The notes beneath the pieces are model-generated. The model was not told where the DNA came from. It saw nothing but the letters and a program-made list of their open reading frames with translations, and searched no databases. Positions 9,189-17,923 of a stretch of DNA of 64,000 bases are shown one piece after another. Position numbers and translations under genes: made by a program. Numbering within the stretch: the stretch's first letter is position 1; every line of letters starts with the position of its first letter. This DNA comes from Paenibacillus sp. FSL H7-0357 (lineage in GTDB: Bacteria > Bacillota > Bacilli > Paenibacillales > Paenibacillaceae), in the NCBI RefSeq assembly GCF_000758525.1, contig NZ_CP009241.1:6448001-6512000 (forward strand), written 5' to 3'.

Positions 9189-10070
9189 CTATTTAATGGA
9201 ACCGACCATGACACCTTTTTCAAAGTACTTCTGGAAGAACGGATACATAATAATGAGCGGCAAGCTGGAGACAACGATTGCGGCATACTTGATAATTTCA
9301 GATAATCGTTTCATTTCCGCCATGGCCAGCTGATCAGCGATCATGCCGGGATCGACCTGATTCTGAATCAGGATTGAGCGCAGAACGAGCTGCAACGGAT
9401 GGAGGTTGGGATTATCGAGATAAATCATGGCATCAAAGTATGAATTCCACTGGCCGACAAAAGCATACAGCGCCAGCACGAAGATGATCGGTTTCGAGAG
9501 CGGTAATACAATGCTGAAGAAAATCCTCATCTCTGAAGCCCCGTCCACATTGGACGCCTCCTTCAGCTCATTCGGCACGCCTTTGAAGAATGTTCTGGAC
9601 AAAATAATATTCCATACATTGACCGCCCCGGGAATGATGACAGCCCAGACCGTATCCAGCAGCCCCAGATTCTTAACCAGCAGGTAAGTCGGGACCAGTC
9701 CTCCTCCAAAGAACATCGTAAAGAGGAACACTGTCATAAAAAAACCTCTACCCTTCATCCTGTCATCCGACAAGGCATACCCCGCACAGATCGAGACCAG
9801 AACGGTAAGAATAGCAAAGGAAGAGGCGTAAAAAACAGCGTTTCCAAATCCTCGGATCATCGCCGGATTGGTTAGAATCATCTTATAGCCTTCCAGTGAC
9901 CAGTCCGAAATTTTGAACGACAGCCCTTGGCTGAGCAGGATCGACGGATCCATGAAGGATGCAATCACCACATAAATGAGCGGAAGCACCACAATCAATA
10001 CAGCAAGGGTCAAAAAGGTGGCGTTCAGCACAAGAATAAAGCGGTCCAGCCGGGAATGTTTGATGAACAT
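9189..10070 (-). CDS. ABC sugar transporter permease (YtcP/AraQ type)
   Basis: A 293-residue inner-membrane permease with about six transmembrane helices, belonging to the carbohydrate-uptake ABC families. The cytoplasmic EAA loop is visible as NELKEASNVDGASEM, which should dock the ATPase. It pairs with the permease gene 17 bp upstream and the binding lipoprotein downstream. The start at 10070 is an ATG with AAGGAG at normal spacing. Substrate assignment to sucrose or fructo-oligosaccharide is inferred from the neighbouring GH32 and fructokinase genes. Confidence 0.9.
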   Translation of the reverse strand: MFIKHSRLDRFILVLNATFLTLAVLIVVLPLIYVVIASFMDPSILLSQGLSFKISDWSLEGYKMILTNPAMIRGFGNAVFYASSFAILTVLVSICAGYALSDDRMKGRGFFMTVFLFTMFFGGGLVPTYLLVKNLGLLDTVWAVIIPGAVNVWNIILSRTFFKGVPNELKEASNVDGASEMRIFFSIVLPLSKPIIFVLALYAFVGQWNSYFDAMIYLDNPNLHPLQLVLRSILIQNQVDPGMIADQLAMAEMKRLSEIIKYAAIVVSSLPLIIMYPFFQKYFEKGVMVGSIK

Positions 10071-10087
10071 GACTTGTTGCTCCTTTC

Positions 10088-11041
10088 TTATAAAAGACCT
10101 TCGCCCTCATTCAGTTTCTTCACTGTGAAGTTCACCGTAATGAGCAGGATGACGTTGATAATAGAGTTGAATAGTCCTACTGCGGCTGAGTATGCATAGT
10201 CACCGGACTGTAAACCAATTTTGTAAACGTACGTCGGAATAATCTCAGAGGTTGGCATGTTCGTTGCTGTTTGCATGAGATAAGCCTTTTCAAACCCGAT
10301 CGACATGATGCCGCCCGCGGCAAGGATAAACACAATGGCCATAATCGGACGAATGGTCGGAATATCAATATGACGTATTCTTTGAAGAAGATTAGCACCA
10401 TCCAGATTGGCTGCGTTATGTAACTCAGGGTCCACATTGGCAAGAGCCGCAACGTAGATAATGGAAGCCCATCCCGCACCCGTCCATATATCCGAAAGAA
10501 TATAGATCCAGCGGAAGTACTCCGGACGTGACATGAACATCACCGGTTCACCGGTAGCCCAGCTAAAAAGCTGGTTGATAGGTCCTGTCGGGGACAGGAA
10601 GATAAACAGCATGCCGACCACTACAACGACGGATATGAAGTTAGGGGCATACAAGAATAACTGTATGTTCTTTTTGACTCCGGCCCGGCGAACCTGATTG
10701 AGCATCAAGGCCAGCAGGATAGGAACAGGGAAGCTCAAGATTAGTCCGAAAAAACTTAATTTAAGCGTATTCATAAAAATCACTTCGAAGTTTGGGGAAG
10801 ACAGGAATTTCTCGAAGTTGTAAAAACCTACCCACTCGCTCCCCATAATTCCCTTGATTGGGCTGAAATCCTTAAAGGCAATAATCGCACCATACATAGG
10901 ACCGTATTTAAAAATAAGGGTCAGGATCAGTGCCGGTGCTAGCATTAAATAAAGGAAGTAATGTTTCTTCAAATATTCAAACAGGGACATCTTCCGCCCC
11001 GTCACCAGTTTTCTGTGATCCACTTCAATTGAGTTATGCAA
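10088..11041 (-). CDS. ABC sugar transporter permease (LplB/YteP type)
   Basis: The first gene of the fructan operon: a permease of about 317 residues with six helices and an EAA loop (DPELHNAANLDGANL). An ATG at 11056 opens the frame, but its first bases are themselves a ribosome binding site (ATGGAGG). The true start is more likely the TTG at 11041, 7 bp after GGAGGT, giving a protein beginning M-HNSIEVDH. It partners the second permease 17 bp downstream. The promoter at 11122-11150 and the divergent LacI regulator make induction by the transported sugar likely. Confidence 0.88.
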   Translation of the reverse strand: MHNSIEVDHRKLVTGRKMSLFEYLKKHYFLYLMLAPALILTLIFKYGPMYGAIIAFKDFSPIKGIMGSEWVGFYNFEKFLSSPNFEVIFMNTLKLSFFGLILSFPVPILLALMLNQVRRAGVKKNIQLFLYAPNFISVVVVVGMLFIFLSPTGPINQLFSWATGEPVMFMSRPEYFRWIYILSDIWTGAGWASIIYVAALANVDPELHNAANLDGANLLQRIRHIDIPTIRPIMAIVFILAAGGIMSIGFEKAYLMQTATNMPTSEIIPTYVYKIGLQSGDYAYSAAVGLFNSIINVILLITVNFTVKKLNEGEGLL

Positions 11042-11070
11042 TGCCTTTACCTCCATTCTTATACAATGTT

Positions 11071-11222
11071 TTTCACCAGTGAAAGGCTTACATTTTGACG
11101 TTCATGCCCTTCTTCATTTACAATTTATCAAAGACTTCACCATGAGTCAATACATTTTGTAAAAATATATTTGTTCATTTGACAATTATTTCGTATCTAA
11201 AATCCCTGAAAATATTGTCAAA
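11071..11222 (-). promoter_or_regulatory. Promoter and candidate operators of the fructan operon
   Basis: On the minus strand a -35 TTGACT (11145-11150) and a -10 TAAATT (11122-11127) are spaced by 17 bp and point into the permease operon. Two inverted repeats flank it. TTTCAC-CA-GTGAAA (11071-11084) lies in the leader downstream of the promoter. TTTGACAAT (11178-11186) with ATTGTCAAA (11214-11222), 27 bp apart, lies just upstream of the promoter. The first has the size of a LacI-family operator. Which, if either, the divergent LacI protein binds is inferred. Confidence 0.5.
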
Positions 11223-11469
11223 ATTGATAAATAGGTGGTTTTTCTTAGAAAAAGAGCATTTATTCAACTTAATATATTCATTTTAAACACTTTCGCAGAA
11301 ATAGTTACCAAACAAAACAATCGCATAATGTAAACTAAATTGTGCATTTGTAAAAATAACGTTGCTATTTTGAGAAAACTATTATACATTTAAGGGAGTA
11401 AAGCGAAGCGTATGCGGCCGCTATTTGCAGAGTGAAAGAAAACAATAATATAGAGGTGAAATTACATAT
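11223..11469 (+). promoter_or_regulatory. AT-rich leader and probable promoter of the lacI-type gene
   Basis: This AT-rich stretch leads to the regulator gene and contains no ORF. A plausible promoter is TTGCTA, a 17-bp spacer, then TACATT (about 11363-11392). It is overlapped by an inverted repeat AAAATA-7 bp-TATTTT that could serve for autoregulation. A good ribosome binding site AGAGGTGA (11452-11459) precedes the ATG. No riboswitch-like fold was recognised. Confidence 0.35.
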
Positions 11470-12510
11470 ATGGCACGGGGAAAAGTAACGATACAGGATA
11501 TCGCTGATGCTCTGGGGATCTCCAGAAACACGGCCTCCAAAGCCTTGAACGGAACGGAAGGATTGCCTGAAGAAACCAGAAACAAAGTTATCAAAAAGGC
11601 GATTGAGTTGAAATATAAGCAGTTTTCTTTAATGGAAACCGAAAATGTCCTGCCAAAGAGCTCGAGAAACATTGCTTTATTAACGGAGAATTTGCCGAAT
11701 ACTTCGCATTTTGGATCGACTTTGATCAGCGGCCTGGAAAAGCGGATCAGTGCAGAAGGATATAATTTGTCCATTCACATCATCCGGGAGATTGAACAGA
11801 AATCTCTGTCCCTCCCTAATAATTTCGATGTATCCAATGTGGACGGAATCATATGTATTGAGCTGTTCAACTTGGAGTACAGTAACCTGATTACAAGCCT
11901 TGAGATTCCGACCATTTTCATCGACTGTTCCGCACATGTCTGCTACCCTGATTTCCGGGCGGACGTGTTGTTAATGGAGAACGAACACAGCACCTATCAG
12001 CTTACTAAAAAGTTGATTGAGGGCGGTTACAAAACCCTGGGGTTTATCGGGGATTATAATCATTGCCGGAGCTTTAATGAAAGATGGGTAGGTTTTAATC
12101 GTGCTCTGACCGAGGCTGGAATCCCGCTAGATCCCGGCCAGTGCGTTCTCGATGAGGATAATCTCTTTTTCTCCAGTCCCGGCTGGGCGGATGAAAGATT
12201 GAATGACATTGCCGAGCTCCCGTCCGCCTTTGTATGTGCGAACGATTACATCGCCGTAAGCTTTATGAAATCACTGAAGAATCTGAATCACTCCATTCCC
12301 GGTGATATTGTCATCTGCGGTTTTGATAACGGCCCGGAATCAAAGATTATTGAGCCTCACCTTACCACCGTTCATATCTACAGTAATGAAATGGGCGTCA
12401 AAGCAGCCGAAATACTGCTGTCACGCATCACCTATCCAGAGCAGCCTTATCAGGTCTCTCATATCTACACGAAACCAATCATTAGAGATTCCACCCCGAA
12501 TATTAGCTGA
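11470..12510 (+). CDS. LacI-family transcriptional regulator of the fructan locus
   Basis: A 346-residue DNA-binding repressor. The N-terminal helix-turn-helix and hinge are clear: TIQDIADALGISRNTASKAL at about residues 7-26, followed by a periplasmic-binding-protein-like sensor domain to the end. It is divergent from the permease/GH32/kinase operon with a 428-bp intergenic region carrying both promoters and palindromes. This is the standard geometry for local control. The effector is presumably a fructose-containing sugar or sugar phosphate. The ATG at 11470 follows AGAGGTGA by 10 bp. A strong terminator follows directly. Confidence 0.9.
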   Translation: MARGKVTIQDIADALGISRNTASKALNGTEGLPEETRNKVIKKAIELKYKQFSLMETENVLPKSSRNIALLTENLPNTSHFGSTLISGLEKRISAEGYNLSIHIIREIEQKSLSLPNNFDVSNVDGIICIELFNLEYSNLITSLEIPTIFIDCSAHVCYPDFRADVLLMENEHSTYQLTKKLIEGGYKTLGFIGDYNHCRSFNERWVGFNRALTEAGIPLDPGQCVLDEDNLFFSSPGWADERLNDIAELPSAFVCANDYIAVSFMKSLKNLNHSIPGDIVICGFDNGPESKIIEPHLTTVHIYSNEMGVKAAEILLSRITYPEQPYQVSHIYTKPIIRDSTPNIS

Positions 12511-12540
12511 TTGTGGAACCTATAAACGCTTACATTCAAC

Positions 12541-12576
12541 AAAAGCATCCCTTTCACGTGAAGGGATGCTTTTGTT
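12541..12576 (+). terminator. Terminator of the lacI-type gene
   Basis: AAAAGCATCCCTT (12541-12553) pairs perfectly with AAGGGATGCTTTT (12561-12573), leaving a 7-nt loop. The T-tract belongs to the 3' arm. It lies 30 bp after the regulator stop codon and just before repeat copy B. Confidence 0.88.
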
Positions 12577-12583
12577 CTGGAAT

Positions 12584-12740
12584 TTTGGAACTGTAGGAGC
12601 GATAGCGACCACCTTTGTCTCCGGATTTCAACCGCAAATAGCGGTATAAATCAAGAAATCGGGAGACAACAGTGGCCGGAAGTCCAAACATTCACCGCAG
12701 TTGCATTCTATGCCGGATCGGTAAGTCTAAAGCTTATATA
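12584..12740 (+). repeat. Structured dispersed repeat, copy B
   Basis: This is homologous to copy A (7250-7507) in the opposite orientation, sharing TTTGGAACTG, AGGAGCG, CGGATTTCAACCGC, AATCAAGAAATC and GGCCGGAAGTCCAAA. The stem TCTCCGGATTTC (12618-12629) with GAAATCGGGAGA (12655-12666) is kept with one mismatch. One T-A pair of copy A is replaced by C-G. The inner ACCGC/GCGGT hairpin (12631-12645) is unchanged although its loop differs. The right end reads AAAGCTTATATAG, like the terminal repeat of copy A. It lacks the middle section (about 7385-7435) of copy A, so it is an internally shortened copy. Confidence 0.75.
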
Positions 12741-12741
12741 G

Positions 12742-13038
12742 CTAAAGATTTATATAAATGGTGAAGCTGTTCACAATTACTAAAACCGTGTTCAACACTA
12801 ACAGAGAGGTCTTAGATTTCCTTTCCCCCCTAAAAATAGATGCAACAATTTGAATACCCGGTATCAAAAAAAGGAATACCCGCTTGGGAATATAATTTGT
12901 GAAATCATCAGCCTTGAACTGGAATGATTTCACCTGTATTCCCATCTGGTCCGGTAATGAACGATACGCAATAAAATTAGACAGCAGAGTAATTGCAATC
13001 ATTCCCGCTACAATGTAAAACACGGTGTCCCTCTTCAT
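12742..13038 (-). CDS. DUF1648-like small membrane protein
   Basis: A 98-residue protein with three hydrophobic segments (about residues 5-22, 48-66 and 76-97). The motif SLPDQMGIQVKSFQF resembles the conserved LPDQIPIHFN box of DUF1648/SdpI-type proteins. It is shorter than SdpI immunity proteins, so it may be a single-domain relative. It stands alone on the minus strand between repeat copy B and the divergent ATP-grasp gene. Function is unknown; a toxin-immunity or membrane-homeostasis role is only a family-level guess. Confidence 0.65.
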   Translation of the reverse strand: MKRDTVFYIVAGMIAITLLSNFIAYRSLPDQMGIQVKSFQFKADDFTNYIPKRVFLFLIPGIQIVASIFRGERKSKTSLLVLNTVLVIVNSFTIYINL

Positions 13039-13211
13039 TTCTGCTTTTCATCCCCTTATTTTACTAATGCCAAATTATTATAAGTTTTCAAGAAAAATCT
13101 GTAATTAACATGTGTCACACACTGAATGCTACTAGCTGCACATGAGCTGCGGGCATTTGTCCCGCAATATTTCCCGGTTCCCGGATTTCCGTAATCGCTG
13201 AGCATGCTGGC

Positions 13212-13239
13212 TTCGCAGAGCTACCTAAGAGAGTATAAT
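13212..13239 (+). promoter_or_regulatory. Probable promoter of the ATP-grasp gene
   Basis: A perfect -10 TATAAT (13234-13239) has a weak -35 TTCGCA (13212-13217) 16 bp upstream. It lies 38 bp before the chosen ATG. Confidence 0.45.
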
Positions 13240-13276
13240 GGAAGGTAAACAAGCTTAAGGGATGAGGGAGATTATT

Positions 13277-14173
13277 ATGAGGATTATTTTCTGCCAGGAT
13301 CCGCTGGATGCCAAGAGGGTGGATATGGATTATGAAACGGAGTGGCATGCAGCTCAAGCAACCGGCTTCAAGACGGAGCTCGTTTCACTGGAGGCCTTGA
13401 TGGAAGGCCAGGCTGCCCGGTCCATCCGGCAGATTACACCTGCGCTCTCTATGGAATCTGCAATTTACCGGGGCTGGATGATGAATCCGCAGCATTATGA
13501 GCAGCTCTACCATGCACTCCAATCAAAGAATATTGAACTCATCAATGATCCTACCGCCTATGCTCACTGTCACTACTTGCCCTATTCCTATTCGAGGATC
13601 GCATCGTTGACACCGCGCACCATTTGGCGCACAAGTCCAAGCAAGCCCGCCGACTGGGAGGAGCTGTTCGAACAAATCACCGTATTCGGCGAATCTCCTT
13701 TAATCGTCAAGGACTATGTGAAGTCAAGAAAGCACGAATGGGTTGATGCCTGCTATATCCCGGATGCTTCAGACCACGGCAATGTACAGCGGGTGGTGTG
13801 GAACTTCATCGAAAGACAGGGGGCTGGACTGAGCGAAGGAATCGTTATCCGTGAATTCGTTCCTCTGGAGTACCTGCAATCACACGACAAGAGCGGCATG
13901 CCGCTTTCCAAGGAATACCGGATATTTTTTCTGGATCTTCAAATCATAGCTTTTCTGAATTACTGGGATGATGTTACCTACGATGAGGATCAGCCGGATC
14001 TGACCCCATTTATGGAAATTGCCCGCACGATTACAAGCCGCTTCTTCACCATGGACATCGCCAAAACTGCAGAGGGAAGCTGGATTATTGTAGAGCTGGG
14101 AGACGGCGGTGTTTCGGGCCTGCCCGAGCAGATGGATGTCAGAGCGTTTTATGAGGGGTTACTTCAAGACTAA
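13277..14173 (+). CDS. ATP-grasp domain protein (DUF4343-like)
   Basis: A 298-residue protein of the ATP-grasp superfamily. The C-terminal part shows the expected features: a lysine strand (PLIVKDYVKSRKHEW), an acidic EYRIFFLD strand and the terminal WIIVELGDGGVSGLP segment, which would hold the metal-ligand Glu. The N-terminal region (about residues 1-110) resembles small DUF4343 proteins found near immunity or metabolic genes. The substrate is unknown. The ATG at 13277 has GAGGGAGA immediately upstream at normal spacing. An ATG 15 bp earlier sits directly on AAGGG and is unlikely. It stands alone, with no clear operon partner. Confidence 0.7.
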   Translation: MRIIFCQDPLDAKRVDMDYETEWHAAQATGFKTELVSLEALMEGQAARSIRQITPALSMESAIYRGWMMNPQHYEQLYHALQSKNIELINDPTAYAHCHYLPYSYSRIASLTPRTIWRTSPSKPADWEELFEQITVFGESPLIVKDYVKSRKHEWVDACYIPDASDHGNVQRVVWNFIERQGAGLSEGIVIREFVPLEYLQSHDKSGMPLSKEYRIFFLDLQIIAFLNYWDDVTYDEDQPDLTPFMEIARTITSRFFTMDIAKTAEGSWIIVELGDGGVSGLPEQMDVRAFYEGLLQD

Positions 14174-14329
14174 TAATGACCGATCCGCCGCTGCTCTAGC
14201 TTTTCGCTGGACACTTATATACAAGGCACTATCCAAACAGACTCCCGTTTAGCCTTTACCATTTTGAAACTACTTTGCCGAAGGGTTGGGATATACTAGC
14301 CACAGATGAACTAAAGGAGATTATATCTT

Positions 14330-15799
14330 ATGAACAAATCAGGCCTAAGCGCCCTTCTCTTATTATCGATGATTGCTGCAGGCTGCGGTGCACCCAAGAC
14401 TCCCAGTGATTTACTCCGGGCCCCTTCGCAGGGCAGTGCCGATGGCACCATTACAAGTATTGTGAAGTCTTTTCTCCCGGCGAATGCCCACCTGACGGTG
14501 CCCATCAATTCCGAATCCGGCAGTGCCATTCAATTGCAGGATCTCGACAAGGATGGTCAGGATGAAATTCTGGCCTTCTATAAGACGGACAAAACGGATT
14601 ATGAAATCAATACCCTCGTATTGTCCAAACCCGGCGCCGACTGGAAAAAGCTGACTACGATTACGGGAGTCGGCAGTGAGCTGGATTACGTACAGTTTAT
14701 AGATGTTACCGCAGACGGAGCAGCGGATATGCTGCTAGGGTTCAGCGGCGGCGAAGGCTTGAGCAAGGAACTGTCCGTCTACAGTCTGAGTGGGGGTGAG
14801 CTGACCGAAAAGCTCAAGCAGCCTTATGACCAGCTGGTTGTCGGCAATCTGACCAATGAAGGTCAGACAGATATCGCCCTGATCCAGGGAACGTTCACCA
14901 CGGACACCCAGCCGCAATCCCACCTGCAGGTAATCCGGCTTCATGACGGCAAGCTGCAGACCTTGTCTGACCAGACCATCGACGGTTATGTGTTTCAAGC
15001 CTTGTTTACAAAAGCAGCGCCATCCAAAAACGCCCTGTTCATTGATGCGGCGGTTGGTGCACATTCCTCCTACACTTCTCTGCTGACTTGGGAAAATGAC
15101 AAATTTATTGATATACTTGCAACAGAGGATTATCAGCGTGACGAATTGGCAGACAGCAGGGATATTGTGCTGGGGCCACTTGTTTCGGAAGCAAACGGTT
15201 TGCTGGGTGAGAACAATATGGCGATCAAGGATTACCCGCTGTATAGCTCAGATATTAACGGTGATGGCATTGTCGAGATCGGATTCCTTGTCCCTCCTGC
15301 GGGTACAGAGAGCTTTGCCCCGCTGGCCACTCCCTTCATCACCAAATATTATCAGTGGGACGGGCAATCGGGACTGAAGTTTGTGGAGGAGCATTTCGAC
15401 AGATGGGGCTACAATTTCCACATTCCGCAATCCTGGACCGGTAAATACAAGCTTGTGGCCCCGGAGGAATCCCCTACGGCTTGGGAGCATATCCAGTTTA
15501 GCTACACCAATGCAGCGTCTAATGAGCAGGCCCCGCTTCTGGAGCTGCGCCAGATCTCCAAAAAGGATTGGCAGACTGCCGAAGCGGCACTGCTGGCGAA
15601 GAACACAACCTATAAACTGCTGTATGAGCTGCAAAATACGGAGGATAGTACAGCGCCGACCGTGCTTGTTGCTGTTCTTCCATCCGCAGATGCAGCCGGC
15701 AAGCTGACCGGCTCCTCTCTTCAGGAGTATGAACAGCTAAAGCTGACGCTTGATGAAGTGCAGCAGCTGGCCGGCACGCCCCAGAAGCCCCAGCAATAG
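14330..15799 (+). CDS. Lipoprotein with FG-GAP/VCBS-like repeats, linked to a two-component system
   Basis: A 489-residue lipoprotein with signal peptide and lipobox IAAGC (Cys19). The mature part carries Asp-rich loops of the calcium-binding or beta-propeller type: DLDKDGQDEIL (about 72-82), DVTADGAADML and DINGDGIVEIG. They recur at intervals, as in FG-GAP/VCBS repeat proteins. The C-terminal 120 residues are a separate alpha/beta region. AAAGGAG precedes the ATG. The stop is 20 bp before the response-regulator gene, so lipoprotein, regulator and kinase are probably co-transcribed. The lipoprotein could sense or tune the signal outside the cell, which is inference. No close named family was recognised. 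Confidence 0.75.
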   Translation: MNKSGLSALLLLSMIAAGCGAPKTPSDLLRAPSQGSADGTITSIVKSFLPANAHLTVPINSESGSAIQLQDLDKDGQDEILAFYKTDKTDYEINTLVLSKPGADWKKLTTITGVGSELDYVQFIDVTADGAADMLLGFSGGEGLSKELSVYSLSGGELTEKLKQPYDQLVVGNLTNEGQTDIALIQGTFTTDTQPQSHLQVIRLHDGKLQTLSDQTIDGYVFQALFTKAAPSKNALFIDAAVGAHSSYTSLLTWENDKFIDILATEDYQRDELADSRDIVLGPLVSEANGLLGENNMAIKDYPLYSSDINGDGIVEIGFLVPPAGTESFAPLATPFITKYYQWDGQSGLKFVEEHFDRWGYNFHIPQSWTGKYKLVAPEESPTAWEHIQFSYTNAASNEQAPLLELRQISKKDWQTAEAALLAKNTTYKLLYELQNTEDSTAPTVLVAVLPSADAAGKLTGSSLQEYEQLKLTLDEVQQLAGTPQKPQQ

Positions 15800-15819
15800 G
15801 TAGAACAAGGAGGGCACCC

Positions 15820-16506
15820 ATGAAAGTGCTGGTACTGGAAGATGAGAAGCCCATACGCGATTTTCTGCTTGTCAATCTTAAGCGTGCGGGCTTCGAGGTT
15901 GTCGAGGCCTCCACAGGCGAAGAGGCTCTGGCTGCCGCCCGGGATCAGAAGGATTTTGATATTGCTATTCTGGACCTGATGCTTCCCGGTGTCAGCGGCT
16001 TCGAGGTGTGTGAACGCCTGCGGGGCATGTTCCCCCGGCTTGGCATTATTATGCTGACTGCCAAAAGCCAGGAAGTCGATAAGGTGATGGGGCTGGAAGC
16101 CGGTGCAGACGACTATGTGGTTAAGCCCTTCAGTCCGGTTGAGCTGGTTGCCCGGGTCCGGTCGCTCTACCGGCGGATGTATCCGGGAGAAGTGTCCGCA
16201 CAAGAGAACCATATTGAGCTTCCTCCATTCACACTGATGCTGGATGAACGCAAATTACTGAAAGACAAGCTCGAGATTCCCCTGACGCCCACGGAATTCT
16301 CCATCGTCAAACTGCTTATGGAGCAGCCTAACAAGGCTATGAACCGTGACGATATTCTTACCTCCGTATGGGGGCAATATTTTATGGGAGAGCTTAAGAT
16401 TGTAGATGTTAATATCAGCCGAATCCGCCAAAAAATCGGGCAGGGCCCTTCCGGACCACAATACCTCGAAACGGTCTGGGGATTCGGCTATCTATGGAGG
16501 GTCTAA
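15820..16506 (+). CDS. OmpR/PhoB-family response regulator
   Basis: A 228-residue regulator. The receiver domain (1-115) has the acidic pair E7/D8, phospho-acceptor D52 in ILDLMLP and the conserved Lys in VVKPFSP. The winged-helix DNA-binding domain (about 130-228) ends with the typical ETVWGFGYLWRV. It lies between a lipoprotein gene and the histidine kinase gene, whose start is 2 bp after this stop. Target genes are unknown; the ABC-2 exporter nearby is convergent and more likely TetR-controlled. Confidence 0.93.
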   Translation: MKVLVLEDEKPIRDFLLVNLKRAGFEVVEASTGEEALAAARDQKDFDIAILDLMLPGVSGFEVCERLRGMFPRLGIIMLTAKSQEVDKVMGLEAGADDYVVKPFSPVELVARVRSLYRRMYPGEVSAQENHIELPPFTLMLDERKLLKDKLEIPLTPTEFSIVKLLMEQPNKAMNRDDILTSVWGQYFMGELKIVDVNISRIRQKIGQGPSGPQYLETVWGFGYLWRV

Positions 16507-16508
16507 CA

Positions 16509-17906
16509 TTGCTGAAGGGAATCAGGTCTAGGCTTATCGTCTATATCACCATTGTTCTGCTCCTGATCGTCCTGCTGCTGGAGGGAGTATTTATTGTAGC
16601 AGTCCATTACTACTACCTGGGCAGCGCGATGGAGACCCTGTCTTCCCGGGCCGTTACCTCCGCCACCTTTTTCAATAAGTATCTGGAGGGCTACTCGATC
16701 AATGAACGGGCCAGGTACATTCTGGAGAATCTTTCGACTGAAGAGAGCAGCAAGGTTGAAGTGCTCAGTCCGGCAGGTGATGTCATTATCAATTCATTCG
16801 GCTTCGCAAGCTCGGAGCATATTGAGACCCCTGACGTCAAAGATGCTTTGATCAGCGGCAAGGGGACCTATCAGAGTATTACCCCTCTCAACGGTGAACG
16901 GATAATGGCCGTTTCCATTCCTTTGAGGGAATCCGGGGAGAACATTGGTGTACTGCGTTACTCTGTTTCAGCCGAGCCCCTCTACGACGTTATTATCAAC
17001 ATTGTCCTGAATGCCGCCTGGGTCGGGCTGCTCGTCATTCTTTTTGGCTTCGTACTCAGCCTGATTATCGCTAAACGGATCGTTGGACCTATTCAGCAAT
17101 TAACCTCTGTCGCCAAAGAGATGGCCACCGGAAACTTTGACGTAAGGGCGGAAAAGCGGTATGACGATGAGGTCGGCACCTTGGCAGTCACACTGAATTA
17201 CATGTCAGAGGAAATGGTCAAAAGCGAAAAAATCAAATATGATTTCATCTCTTCCGTCACGCATGAGCTGCGCACTCCCCTTACCTCGATCAAAGGCTGG
17301 GGTGAAACGCTGCTTGTGGGTGATTTGTCTGATAAAAAAGAGACCCTGCAGGGTCTTGAGGTAATGACCGGGGAAACGGATCGTCTGATTGGTCTGGTTG
17401 AGGATTTACTGGATTTCTCCAAATTCCAGGCGGGGGAGATAAAGGTCTCGCTCCAGCCTTATGACCTCAGGGGTCTGCTTGAGGATCTGCTGCTGCAGTT
17501 CAGGTACCGGGGCCAGACCAAACAAATCCGGCTCTATGCCGATATTCCCGATCAGCCGCTGCCCGTGGACGGCGATTTCAACCGGTTGAAGCAGGTTTTT
17601 GTAAATCTGCTGGACAATGCTTTCAAATTCACTCCGGCCCAAGGGGAGGTCCGCCTCACGGCGGACTATAATGAAACCCTAATTATCATCACAGTCGCGG
17701 ACAACGGGGAAGGCATCGAAGCTGACGACCTCACGAAGCTCGGGACCAAATTCTTCAAAGGCAGATCACGCCAGTCCGGAAGCGGACTGGGCCTTGCCAT
17801 CTGCAAAGAAATTATCGTACTGCATGGCGGCCGCCTGCGCATCGAGAGCGAATTCACCAAGGGAACCTCAGTCATCGTGGAGCTGCCTCGCTACCCGGTG
17901 GAGTGA
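16509..17906 (+). CDS. Membrane sensor histidine kinase
   Basis: A 465-residue kinase. A transmembrane helix (about 10-32), an extracellular sensor domain (about 33-160), a second helix (about 163-190), HAMP (about 190-240), HisKA with SSVTHELRTP (H252) and HATPase_c with NLLDNAFKF, DNGEGI and GSGLGLAI. An ATG at 16494 overlaps the end of the regulator gene, but its own bases form the ribosome binding site (ATGGAGGG). TTG at 16509, 7 bp after GGAGGG, is the better start. It ends 17 bp from the convergent ABC-2 permease gene, with no obvious terminator between them. Confidence 0.92.
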   Translation: MLKGIRSRLIVYITIVLLLIVLLLEGVFIVAVHYYYLGSAMETLSSRAVTSATFFNKYLEGYSINERARYILENLSTEESSKVEVLSPAGDVIINSFGFASSEHIETPDVKDALISGKGTYQSITPLNGERIMAVSIPLRESGENIGVLRYSVSAEPLYDVIINIVLNAAWVGLLVILFGFVLSLIIAKRIVGPIQQLTSVAKEMATGNFDVRAEKRYDDEVGTLAVTLNYMSEEMVKSEKIKYDFISSVTHELRTPLTSIKGWGETLLVGDLSDKKETLQGLEVMTGETDRLIGLVEDLLDFSKFQAGEIKVSLQPYDLRGLLEDLLLQFRYRGQTKQIRLYADIPDQPLPVDGDFNRLKQVFVNLLDNAFKFTPAQGEVRLTADYNETLIIITVADNGEGIEADDLTKLGTKFFKGRSRQSGSGLGLAICKEIIVLHGGRLRIESEFTKGTSVIVELPRYPVE

Positions 17907-17923
17907 GGTGCCCCTTTTATCAA

